DNA of 24,319 bases from Nemertoderma westbladi (Eukaryota > Xenacoelomorpha > Nemertodermatida > Nemertodermatidae), in contig JAUCBJ010003960.1 in NCBI GenBank assembly GCA_032718475.1, positions 1 through 24,319 on the forward strand, given 5' to 3'. The position numbers and the translations under genes were made by a program. This document shows positions 10,465 through 18,272 of the stretch, one piece after another (the first letter of the stretch is position 1; each line of letters opens with the position of its first letter). Under the pieces are notes generated by a model that was not told the origin of the DNA, ran no database searches, and worked only from the letters and a program-made list of their open reading frames with translations.

Positions 10465-10621
10465 GTTTATATGATAAATGTTACATGGTCGGACGATTCT
10501 ACTACAACAATATATCGTCGTTACAACGAATTCTTTATTCTACAAACGAAACTCTTGGATACATTTCCCGAGGAAGCCGGGAAAAATAATCCATCAGATC
10601 GGTGTATTCCATTTCTGCCAG
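10465..10621 (+). CDS. SH3PXD2: PX-domain exon of an SH3PXD2 (TKS4/TKS5)-like gene
   Basis: This 157-nt exon encodes 52 codons plus one base. The peptide begins [12 protein letters not shown] and continues through [23 protein letters not shown] and IPFLPG. This is the first half of a PX domain of the TKS/p47phox adaptor type. The RRY motif binds the 3-phosphate of the phosphoinositide, and the Pro-rich loop follows. TKS proteins scaffold podosomes and NADPH oxidases at phosphoinositide membranes. INVTWSD favours TKS4/5 over p47phox. The acceptor is TTGTAG|GTT, giving an in-frame TAG just before the exon. The donor is CCAG|GTTAGT in phase 1. The phase-0 start before V-Y-M matches, as I recall it, the intron-1 position of NCF1. 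The next exon (KxLFRR segment) was not found in the window. The exon is undamaged, so the gene is probably live and extends beyond the window. Confidence 0.78.
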
Positions 10622-10737
10622 GTTAGTTTCTGCAACCATACCTTATTTCTAAATCATATTCATTTGCTGATACACAATATTTTTCTTTCATGAATGTTGT
10701 TGGTATATGGATTTGCTTGTGCACAAAATATAAATGA
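10622..10737 (+). other. Start of intron after the PX exon
   Basis: The donor GTTAGT (10622-10627) opens an AT-rich intron that runs directly into the minus-strand SINE. No continuation exon of the PX domain was recognised from here to the end of the window, implying an intron over 13 kb or loss of the rest of the gene. Confidence 0.5.
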
Positions 10738-11002
10738 AAAAAAAATTTTCTTCGGCCGCTAGGCCAGGGATTATACCCACCCACAAAGTCTGACGACTTA
10801 TTTCCAGTGCGGTCCCCCCAGAAATTCAGAGGAAACTCTAGTACTCATTTAGCTACCACTTAAGGATGAAAGGCAGAGATGCGCCCTGGCTAGTCCCTTT
10901 AAAGCATTCGTGCCGAAACGAAAACTGCCCTGGCCCATGTGAGGATCGAACCCACGACCTACGGGAGATGTGAATTCAATGCAACCACTACACCAAGGTG
11001 GA
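10738..11002 (-). mobile_element. tRNA-derived SINE
   Basis: Read on the minus strand, the head at 11002-10931 is tRNA-like. It has an A box, TGGTGTAGTGG, at 10995-10985 and a B box, GGTTCGATCC, inside a well-paired T arm (10955-10939, GTGGG/CTCAC). The acceptor ends pair poorly, so this is a SINE head and not a functional tRNA gene. A body of about 190 bp follows, passing through GGGACTAGCCAGGGCG and CCCTGGCCTAGCGGCC, and ends in an A/T-rich tail (10738-10753 on the plus strand). Such elements are transcribed by RNA polymerase III and moved by a partner LINE. No clear target duplication was found. The family name is not recognised. Confidence 0.8.
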
Positions 11003-11143
11003 ACCTGAATCTGAAATGGAACCTGAAATGAGCTTTGAATAGGCGATTCCAAAATTTGTTCACTACCAGGTTGATAAGTAGGCATATAATGTGATTAGTC
11101 TTACATGCTCTAGATATAGAAATAATATAGACATAATATAGAA

Positions 11144-11488
11144 ATGTTTTGTGTGGAGTTAGCCGGTAATATGATTGTCATCTATATTCCGACTGACGAC
11201 CATCTGGCACCATCGGTTTTGTGTAATTTGCAATTAATAAAATTATCCCCAGGAACGGTTAAGACAGTTATCCGATTGTTTCCTTACTGTATTTTAGTAA
11301 TAAATTTACTGTTGAAAAGTCACAAATGGTACTGTACATGTTTCCATTGCAATAAAACTTTACATCACCGGAATCCACATCTTATAGCGCACTTTTATGA
11401 TAATTTTTATTTCAGTCACACCTCACATATTTTTGCTGTAGACGATTATGTAAAGTGTAGTTATTGCAGGTATTTAACTGGAAGATGA
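11144..11488 (+). CDS. Unrecognised 114-aa ORF with possible zinc ribbon
   Basis: An ATG-initiated frame of 114 codons encodes a hydrophobic, Ile/Leu-rich first half (residues 10-57) and a Cys/His-rich second half. It contains CTCFHC (64-69), His at 74, 75, 79 and 83, and CSYC (105-108). C66-x2-C69 and C105-x2-C108 form a candidate four-Cys zinc-binding pair. I do not recognise the family. The start has A at -3, a favourable Kozak context. No poly(A) signal follows closely, and the frame lies in AT-rich DNA between a SINE and a DNA element, so it could be chance or a relic of an inserted element. The CxxC pairing is the only reason to keep it. Confidence 0.3.
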   Translation: MFCVELAGNMIVIYIPTDDHLAPSVLCNLQLIKLSPGTVKTVIRLFPYCILVINLLLKSHKWYCTCFHCNKTLHHRNPHLIAHFYDNFYFSHTSHIFAVDDYVKCSYCRYLTGR

Positions 11489-12520
11489 AATTAATACACC
11501 TATTGTATTGTGCGATGATTTTTTAAATATATTAAGATTGGTGTTGATGCAATGGTATGTTATTGAATAGATTTTAAAATTTATTTAACTGCACAAAATT
11601 TCCCTATCATTAAGATGTAGCTCACTTTATAACTTGAAACCGGTTTAATGCAATTTCTGCCGGTCTATGTGCTACTAATAGTTCAATTAAAAAAATTATG
11701 TACCACCAGAAGAATGCTACTGTATAATTATGAGCTTGAATTATTTAATTATTAATCAAATTTTTGAGAAATCAATTTTATGCCATATAAAATAATTAGC
11801 GCACCAGAAATATTAATTTATGGGTCAGAAGTTTTCTTATTGAGATACTCTAGTGGCGGGAAATTCAAACTATATTTAGATATAATCTGATCTAAATGTA
11901 AGAATGTTTCACTTTCCTTTGCTTGTACTTCCTTCACGAATAATACGGAAATATTGGCTACCAACTGCTACTTTGGGAAACCAGAAACCGAAAGGCAAAG
12001 ACCCATACTGCCATACCGGTAATCAATTAGACAGTTAGAGAGGTGGTATTGTTGATTGTCTGACGCGACCAGTGTGACAGTGTAATGTTTGTCAATATTG
12101 CCAGTCAGCCACTCACAGACTCAGCCAGTACTGCAGTATCATTAGTCATGTAAGACTACAGTATTGTGCCTTGTCTGCTTGTGCTTGTGCACCGGACCGT
12201 TAGCGGTACCAGTACTGCAGTAGTCAGGTAGTGCATAACTGCATAACAGGCATAACAGCATAAGGCAGTAAGGAATTACCGGTACAGGCTGACAGGAGCA
12301 TTACAGCATTACGCATTATAATACCGGTACCCAGTCTGCTTCTGCTAGTCCTAGTATGCACTATACAGCTCGACAGGCAGACAGGTATACTGGTATACCT
12401 GTATGTATACTCACTCCTGTACTCGTACTGCAGTATACTGGCCAGCTTGCTGACTGGTATACTGGTATACATACAACATAACTGCCAGACTACATAAGGT
12501 ATACCAGTACCGGTATAGTA
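11489..12520. other. Non-coding spacer with short palindromic motifs
   Basis: No gene is supported. From about 12000 to 12520 the composition changes to a dense mix of self-complementary words: CAGTACTG, CTGCAG, ACCGGT, GGTACC, GTATAC. Small local repeats include four GCATAA words at 12232-12262, CAGCATTACGCATT at 12303-12316, and GGTATACTGGTATAC at 12382-12396 and again at about 12455-12470. This looks like simple-sequence shuffling, not genes. Confidence 0.5.
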
Positions 12521-12691
12521 CAGTCGGCGAGAAGTTCAACTGAGTTGAAATTTAAAACATTTTTTTTTAAATTCAACTTTTAACTGAACTAAGTTGTAAA
12601 TTCAACTCTAAAATGGCAGGAGGCCCAGACAGCCAGAAGGGCCCCAAGCTGCCAAGACGTTACAGAAGGGGTGTTTTTATTGCTTTTCAGC

Positions 12692-12693
<2 letters not shown>

Positions 12694-12726
<33 letters not shown>
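12694..12726 (-). repeat. (TAA)n tail of the LINE
   Basis: About eleven uninterrupted TTA units on the plus strand, equivalent to (TAA)n on the LINE sense strand, sit where the 3' end of the retrotransposon is expected. Non-LTR elements of several clades end in short microsatellite tails in place of poly(A). This sets the LINE/DNA-element boundary. Confidence 0.8.
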
Positions 12727-12727
<1 letters not shown>

Positions 12728-13560
12728 AAGTTACAGGAACAAGAAAGTTGAGAACTTATAGGGTCCCATAAATCACGATATGTACGCGGAAATTAAACTT
12801 TAAAAATATAAAAATTACTCAAAACTTTTAAACCACACAATAAGGTAGAATGCAACATACATTTAGCATTTACGGCATGTCTCCATAATACAATAAAATG
12901 GCAGTTGAATGGCGCAAAGTAAATAAAAGTTTATATATCACGTGGACTATCTAGATAAAATAAATAAAAATTAATGGCATAAAAGTAATCTATACGGTGT
13001 AAACAGAATATGATTATTGGCTATAATCTACAACGCAGTGACAGATAATTAAAGTGGGATTACACAACATGTGAGTAAAATATAACAACTGGGAGCTGTG
13101 ATTCCGGAATGTGTGACAGCATAACAATACGATCGATATACATACATTGTATAACTACTGGAAAATAAAATAAATTAGGTAGGCCTACAAAAGTAAAGTA
13201 AAACAGTACAAATTCATTAAAAAAAAGGTAAGAAAAACAACTGAGAATGGATAATTAAATAAAACAGATACAGTACAATAGTAAAACGATACAAATACAT
13301 GAAGATAAAAGATTAATGCATAACAGATTGCATAGCATGTGAGTAAAAATAGGGCAACTGGGGAAATACGATATACAATTTTTAACCAATGGGAAAATTA
13401 AATAAAATAAATAGTAAAGTAAAACGGTAGAAATTCAATAAAAATAAAAAGCGGTAAAAAAAAACTGAAGTTAAAATAAGATTAATAAAATATACGGCAA
13501 AATAAGATTTACAGTAATTATGAGTTAGATAGATTATGTGAACAAGTGGATTAGATTAGA
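12727..13560 (-). other. LINE 3' untranslated region with internal repeats
   Basis: No open frame is seen. Related blocks recur: GTAAAACAGTACAAATTCAT near 13197, GTAAAACGATACAAATACAT near 13280, and GTAAAACGGTAGAAATTCAA near 13419. ACATGTGAGTAAAA and GCATGTGAGTAAAA occur near 13068 and 13337. This suggests old internal duplication within the 3' UTR. Confidence 0.6.
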
Positions 13561-16398
13561 TTAATTCCACCAGGATGGGTAGAACTTAGTAGCAGAGTTG
13601 TAATGGTCATTTAAGTTCGATTTGAATATATTCACACTTGGGGAAGTAACAACCACATCAGGAAGAGCATTCCAGGGAGATATGACTCGGAAGTGGAACG
13701 AATCGGCCCGGATTTTCAGACGGACGGTCGGTTTGGTGAGTTTTAAAGAGTTACCGCGACAGACAGTTGACGATAAGGAGAAGAAACTCTGCCAATCGAC
13801 AGCATCAACACCCGTTAGCATGCGATATAATTGAATAAGGTCCGCGCGAGAACGTCGGTATTCCAGAGTAGGTAGTCCCAAGCGACGCAGTCGCTCCGGA
13901 TATGGAAGGTCACGAAGGCCCGCTACCAAACGGGTAGCCCGACGTTGGACAGACTCAAGTAGGCGGCTTTCTCCTACATGGCTGGGTGACCAAACTGGAG
14001 ATGCGTATTCCACACAAGGACGGACAAGTGACTTATAGAGACTAATGAACATGTCTTCATTGAGGTGATTAAAGCTTCTATATACTAGCCCCAGAACCTT
14101 ATTTGCCTTCTTCACGATAGTGGCTATGTGCAATGAGAACTGGAGAGAATCATCTAAGTTCACACCCAAGTCTTTCTCTGTTTCGGTTGTCTCCAGTGTG
14201 TGTGACCCGAGGGTGTAAGTGTACCTGGGGTTAGAGCGACCAATATGCATTACCTTGCATTTCTTATGATTAAATAATAATTGCCAGGTCTTGCTCCACC
14301 AATCCAAAATATCTAGATCACTTTGCAGGGGTCCCACGGAGAGTTTAATAGAGGGATCCACTACAGCAGAGTCTTTTAAGTCATCAGCAAACAAGTATGC
14401 CAAATGCCCTAGGAGTGCAGGAATGTCATCTACAAATCCCAAGAAAAATAGTACCCCATCGACACTTCCTTGGGGAACCCCACTATCAACTGATAGCCAT
14501 GTTGAATGTTCACCACCAATTACAACTCGTTGGTATCTACCAGATAAAAACGAACTAATCCACTTCAAAAGGTTGCCAGCTATCCCCAATGACTTCAATT
14601 TGAGGAGTAGACGTTGATGTGGGACAGAATCAAACGCTTTACGAAAGTCTAAAAAGGCAACGTCAATACATTGTCGGTCATCAAGGACCTTATACCAGTT
14701 AAATATGGCATCCAGTAGTTGCAGTGTACATGAGCGTCCTTTAAGAAACCCATACTGTTGGTCAGAAAGACGTCTGTTTTCCTTTAAAAATTCGTATGTG
14801 ACAGATGCTATGTTGCGCTCCATAAGCTTACACACAACTGAGGTTAAGCTAATCTGCCGGTAGTTTTCTTTATCATATTTCTTTCCATTCTTGAACTGCG
14901 GAGATATATTTGCCAATTTCCATTCTGCTGGAACTATACCTTCATCCATAGACTTTTGGAATAGAATAGCAAGTGGATGGGCGACGGAATCAGCAAGTTC
15001 CTTTATGACCTGTGGATATATGGAATCAGGGCCAGGGGCACTGGGACTTTTCATTTCCTGTATGGCTTTTGTGACTGATTCTGTGGTGAATGAAATTGAG
15101 GAGAGTTCGATAGTGTTTGGTTGAGTAGGAGGAAGGCTAGAAATGTTACTCAGGTCTTCAACTGTAAAAGCACTATGAAAATACTCATTTAACAGAGTTG
15201 CTTTCTCAATATTTGTAGTGGCGAATGTACCATCTGGACGTTTGAGGTTGTGTATGGTTGAACGAACTTTGGTTTTTGACCGAACAAACTTCCAGAATTC
15301 AGTTGGATTTGTTGAGGCATTCAAGGCGATTTTACGTTCAAATTGACACTTTGCCTTCCGTATATTTTGGGTACAAATATTTCTAGCAAGTTTATATCTT
15401 TCCATTGTATTAGGCGACGGATCTCTGCGGTACGCAATCCAACAGTGTTCCTTGTTCCGAATAGAATTACGAACGTCAATGTTCATCCACTTGGGTGGCA
15501 GAGAGGAAGAAATGGGTTTGGTGGGAATATGGTGTTTGCATGAGTGCAATAGGCAGGAATGGAATAGTGACCATGATGATTGTGCAGAGAGAGGAGTGAA
15601 GAGGGCAGACCAGTTATTGATATTAAATTCTGCAGCAATTGCTGAATAATTTGCTTTTGAAAAGATGGGACGATTAAGTGTTGTAACTGACTTTGGTGTT
15701 TGGAGAGCAACATGAAAGTCAAACACTACATGGTCGCTGGCACCTAGAGCAGGTCTATAAGTAGGATAATCAACAATATGTTCCTCATTTGTTAGAATCA
15801 GGTCTAATATATTCGGTTTTTGGTCGGCACGAAAGCGGGTTGGCTTATCTATGAGTTGGTAGAGAAAGTTATCATTTATTGATAGGATAATTTCAGTTTC
15901 ATATTTGTCACTGGATGAAAGGGTTTGCCAACTCGTGTCTGGCATATTAAAATCTCCTACAATAAGTAACTCTTCTTTCCTGTTTGCTGAACAGACAGCA
16001 TCGAGTAAGTTGCACACACCTTTCGTGTTTACTTCAGGGTTGGTAGGACTCCGATATAAACATCCCAAATTAACAAAGTTATTCTTCTTAGAGCCAAATA
16101 CTGTAATCCATACTGACTCTGGAAGACATGATACATGAGTATTGGGAATGGTGGGAATGTTGTAATCGGCTGTGGTTAACCCATCTTTACAGTAGATTAT
16201 AATGCCCCTACTACAACCTGGCTTATCAAGGTTCGAGTACATATTATAACCAGACAATGTGTAGTTACTCTCTGTTATATCCAATTTATGAAACTTTGGT
16301 AACACCTCGGTCACAGCGACAACATGGGGATTGTGGATAGATACATAGGTAAGCAGCTCTGTTAGTTTATTCAGGAGGTTGTCAGCATTTGTGTACAT
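13561..16398 (-). CDS. LINE ORF2: APE endonuclease and reverse transcriptase
   Basis: ORF2 nicks target DNA and primes reverse transcription of the LINE RNA on it. Residues 1-235 are an APE-like endonuclease: N4, E31 (TEV), Y115, GDFN at 148-151 and SDH at 221-223 are present, matching the catalytic set. The reverse transcriptase occupies about 430-720: NYRQISLTS near 513, LDFRKAFD at 583-590, SGVPQGS at 639-645, and FADD at 670-673. A C-terminal region continues to 945. Some normally conserved positions differ: the Pro of NYRPIS is Gln, and the stretch after PQGSV reads DGVLFFLGF in place of the usual LGPLLFxxY. Activity is therefore uncertain. The Met used here sits inside the first endonuclease strand. 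The frame stays open 40 codons upstream, back to the ORF1 stop, so readthrough initiation is likelier than starting at this Met. Confidence 0.93.
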   Translation of the reverse strand: MYTNADNLLNKLTELLTYVSIHNPHVVAVTEVLPKFHKLDITESNYTLSGYNMYSNLDKPGCSRGIIIYCKDGLTTADYNIPTIPNTHVSCLPESVWITVFGSKKNNFVNLGCLYRSPTNPEVNTKGVCNLLDAVCSANRKEELLIVGDFNMPDTSWQTLSSSDKYETEIILSINDNFLYQLIDKPTRFRADQKPNILDLILTNEEHIVDYPTYRPALGASDHVVFDFHVALQTPKSVTTLNRPIFSKANYSAIAAEFNINNWSALFTPLSAQSSWSLFHSCLLHSCKHHIPTKPISSSLPPKWMNIDVRNSIRNKEHCWIAYRRDPSPNTMERYKLARNICTQNIRKAKCQFERKIALNASTNPTEFWKFVRSKTKVRSTIHNLKRPDGTFATTNIEKATLLNEYFHSAFTVEDLSNISSLPPTQPNTIELSSISFTTESVTKAIQEMKSPSAPGPDSIYPQVIKELADSVAHPLAILFQKSMDEGIVPAEWKLANISPQFKNGKKYDKENYRQISLTSVVCKLMERNIASVTYEFLKENRRLSDQQYGFLKGRSCTLQLLDAIFNWYKVLDDRQCIDVAFLDFRKAFDSVPHQRLLLKLKSLGIAGNLLKWISSFLSGRYQRVVIGGEHSTWLSVDSGVPQGSVDGVLFFLGFVDDIPALLGHLAYLFADDLKDSAVVDPSIKLSVGPLQSDLDILDWWSKTWQLLFNHKKCKVMHIGRSNPRYTYTLGSHTLETTETEKDLGVNLDDSLQFSLHIATIVKKANKVLGLVYRSFNHLNEDMFISLYKSLVRPCVEYASPVWSPSHVGESRLLESVQRRATRLVAGLRDLPYPERLRRLGLPTLEYRRSRADLIQLYRMLTGVDAVDWQSFFSLSSTVCRGNSLKLTKPTVRLKIRADSFHFRVISPWNALPDVVVTSPSVNIFKSNLNDHYNSATKFYPSWWN

Positions 16399-16521
16399 AA
16401 CTTTTAGATCACAATTGGTTTTATCCCTGTTGCTTTGAGAGGAAGCTGTGGTGATTGTTTGTGGGGATGGTGTACCTAGTGTAGTGGTTGTTAGTCTGGG
16501 AGGAAGGGAATGAGCTAGTCA
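16399..16521 (-). promoter_or_regulatory. UGA-CUAG readthrough-type stop linking ORF1 to ORF2
   Basis: On the LINE sense strand ORF1 ends at TGA (16521-16519), followed directly by CTAG. UGA-CUAG is the established strong stop-codon readthrough context in animals, as in the readthrough isoforms of several vertebrate genes. The next 40 codons carry no stop, are in the same frame as ORF2, and encode a Thr/Ser/Pro-rich linker ending NCDLKV, then the ORF2 Met. Readthrough would give one fusion of 1335 residues counting the decoded stop. That this is used is inference; the sequence arrangement is directly visible. Confidence 0.7.
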
Positions 16522-17568
16522 ATCGACTTGGTTAGCTAAAGGTGTGGTGTTGCTATTCGGTGAGGAGTGCATTTGATTCCGTCGTTTCTGCCGCTGCTTG
16601 TAGGCCTGTTCTTGTTCAAAACGCGATAGGTCACGGTCAAAGTAGTATTTTGTGTTATTGTGCAAAAAGTAACGTCTAGCAATTAGCTTATTAGCCTCAT
16701 CACTTGTTGAGAAGATCAGCCGAAGTGGGCGTGGTTTACCATCATCCCTGGGACGACCTAGACGGGAGATACCATGGTAGTTCAACTTTTCGTTTAAGGA
16801 GTCCTCTAGGTATTTGTTATCTACTTGACGCTGGGTTTGTGTATTGGGTTGTCCATCTCCAGGAAGTCCTCTTATAAGAACTTGGTGCTTTCGTTGCTCA
16901 GTGTCTAATATCACCTTCTGTATGTCGGTTGTATTAACCGGAGGATGAGTGGTTTGCCTGGTTTCAACTTTCCTTTGCAGCTCTTTGATGACAGAACGGT
17001 TCTTACGGACAACATTGACCCATGAGGAATCAGTAGGGCTATCACAATCGATATCAACATCACCATTGCCAAGGATAGCATTGGTATCAGACTCGCTAGT
17101 TTGCAAATCAGCAACGACTTTCTCTATTTCTTCAACCCTGGTCTCTAGCTCAGAACGGGTTGCATCGAGATTCGATACAATATCAGACTTTTCATCGCGG
17201 ATTGTTTGCACCAGACGTTGGGTTTCAGAATCAAGTTCGTCCATAAATTTACGCTTTAGGTCCGATATAATTGCTGCAGAGCAGAAGCCACATGTAAATG
17301 ATCGAGAAGAGTAGTCATCACCAACTCGAATTTCCATTTCAGTCCATGTGTTAAGGCAACATGAGCATTCTACCTTTGTCGTAAACCAATCAGAAGGCTT
17401 GTGTTTTGAACTACAATTTTTTGGAGCAGCGAGACTGGATCGCCTTTTATCCTGGCTGCTACGGCTAGATGCCGTGTTAGACGTGGTGTTGCTGTTGGTA
17501 GGCATTCTGCTGACAGTAGGCATCAAATACAATATAAAATACCATATACCATATAAATCAGATATCAA
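16519..17568 (-). CDS. LINE ORF1: zinc-ribbon, coiled-coil RNA-binding protein
   Basis: ORF1 proteins of CR1/L2-type LINEs coat element RNA and help carry it to the target. Visible domains: a Ser/Thr/Lys-rich N-terminus; C68-x2-C71 and C93-x2-C96, a PHD-like zinc ribbon lacking the usual middle His/Cys pair; a heptad-like coiled coil at about 103-157 (LKRKFMDELDSE, LETRVEEIEKVVADL); and a C-terminal RNA-binding fold with HQVLIRGLPG (228-237) and RLGRPRDDGKPRPLRLIF (269-286), the RRM-like strands typical of LINE ORF1. The basic tail near 324-330 (KQRQKRR) precedes the stop. The first Met begins with a hydrophobic stretch. M16 or M22 is more likely the true start. The stop is TGA followed by CTAG, in frame with ORF2. 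Confidence 0.88.
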   Translation of the reverse strand: MISDLYGIWYFILYLMPTVSRMPTNSNTTSNTASSRSSQDKRRSSLAAPKNCSSKHKPSDWFTTKVECSCCLNTWTEMEIRVGDDYSSRSFTCGFCSAAIISDLKRKFMDELDSETQRLVQTIRDEKSDIVSNLDATRSELETRVEEIEKVVADLQTSESDTNAILGNGDVDIDCDSPTDSSWVNVVRKNRSVIKELQRKVETRQTTHPPVNTTDIQKVILDTEQRKHQVLIRGLPGDGQPNTQTQRQVDNKYLEDSLNEKLNYHGISRLGRPRDDGKPRPLRLIFSTSDEANKLIARRYFLHNNTKYYFDRDLSRFEQEQAYKQRQKRRNQMHSSPNSNTTPLANQVD

Positions 17569-17950
17569 ATACCATATAAATCAAATATAAAATTAAATAA
17601 ATAATTAATTAGGCTAATTGTAAATAATGTTCTTGCTTGCTTGGTAAGGCTGAAGGCTTAACTTATGGGTGTAACTCGAAAAATCAATTCTCATTAGGCT
17701 ACCTACAGACCTACTGCTGTACTGACCTATGGAATAAAAACTTTCACCGTCGGAATTACATTTTTTTAAAACATTTTAAGTGATTAGCCTACATTTGCAA
17801 ATTAGCTGAAATACCGTACTACAGGAATTCAGGAATTTATTAGATGTATTAAATTACCTGATTACCGCTATATGCAGATATGTCATAATTATTATACAAT
17901 GGAATACCAGTAATGGATTCCAATTCCATATTCCAGTATTTCCAAACCTA
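17569..17950. other. LINE 5' region and DNA-element interior, no gene
   Basis: AT-rich. Immediately before ORF1 the plus strand has repeated ATACCATATA/AAATCAGATATCAAAT words (17537-17590). The LINE 5' end must fall in this stretch, but no boundary or target duplication is recognisable. No conserved open frame is seen. Confidence 0.45.
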
Positions 17951-18028
17951 CTCCAAAAGTTGAATTTTAAACCCTTCTCCAAAAGTTGAATTTTAAACCC
18001 TTCTCCAAAAGTTGAATATTAATCTGTT
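17951..18028 (+). repeat. 26-bp tandem repeat, three copies
   Basis: CTCCAAAAGTTGAATTTTAA followed by ACCCTT repeats at 17951, 17977 and 18003; the third copy is diverged. The GTTGAATTT word also appears in both ends of the surrounding inverted-repeat element, so this belongs to that transposon and not to the LINE. Confidence 0.85.
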
Positions 18029-18272
18029 AATAAAAAGTTGAATTTTAAAAAATAAAGTTGAAATTTCAACTCAGTTGAAAATAGAACTTCACCCCGACTG
18101 TAGTATACTGTCCACTGTTGACTGTCGGCTTGTGTCTATGTGTTGCAGTGTTGTGATCAGTCAGTCAGTGGACCAGGCTGCCAGGGTACCGTAGGCCTAC
18201 TGAAAATGCAATGCTGAGCTGCTGAGTGCTGCAATGACCAGTAGCAGAGTAGGTCTAATCTATGTACAGATG

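Larger units (their letters stand above)
12693..17568 (-). mobile_element. CR1/jockey-type non-LTR retrotransposon (LINE)
   Basis: The element runs right to left: ORF1 (17568-16519), ORF2 (16398-13561), an 830-bp 3' region, and an 11-unit (TAA)n tail that reads (TTA)n at 12694-12726 on the plus strand. An APE-type endonuclease followed by a reverse transcriptase with FADD, and a first ORF with a zinc ribbon, coiled coil and RNA-binding fold, place it in the CR1/Rex1/jockey group. The exact clade is not resolved. Both ORFs are open, so the insertion is young or constrained. The 5' end is not defined; it lies somewhere between 17568 and about 17945. Its most unusual trait is the single in-frame stop between the ORFs. 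Confidence 0.9.
12521..18100. mobile_element. TA-flanked inverted-repeat DNA element interrupted by a LINE
   Basis: The left end CAGTCGGCGAGAAGTTC (12521-12537) is matched by an inverted right end at 18084-18100 (reverse complement CAGTCGGGGTGAAGTTC). A further block, CAACTGAGTTGAAATTT, is inverted at both ends; the right arm has 8 extra bases before it. TA flanks each end (12519-12520, 18101-18102), as expected for a Tc1/mariner-like or other TA-targeting transposon. The arms hold repeated GTTGAATTT words. No transposase is visible. The LINE between about 12693 and 17570 or beyond appears to have inserted later, so the original element was probably a few hundred bases long. Confidence 0.7.

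Noticed and set aside
10277-10474. 65-codon ORF starting MYTYLILY read as the first exon of the PX gene
   Set aside because: Only its latter part (from KRKN) resembles a PX domain. The first 27 residues do not resemble the start of TKS or p47phox proteins, and a 3' splice site lies between the two parts.
10931-11002. tRNA gene
   Set aside because: The A and B boxes are good but the acceptor stem pairs poorly and a SINE body follows directly, so it is a SINE head.
12224-12472. 82-codon minus-strand ORF rich in Tyr/Thr/Ser
   Set aside because: It falls in a patch of shuffled palindromic words such as GTATAC and CAGTA. The peptide reflects that composition.
13622-17590. Plus-strand ORFs across the LINE (for example 14291-14617, 16949-17314, 17348-17590)
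   Set aside because: They are antisense shadows of LINE ORF1 and ORF2 with no independent features.
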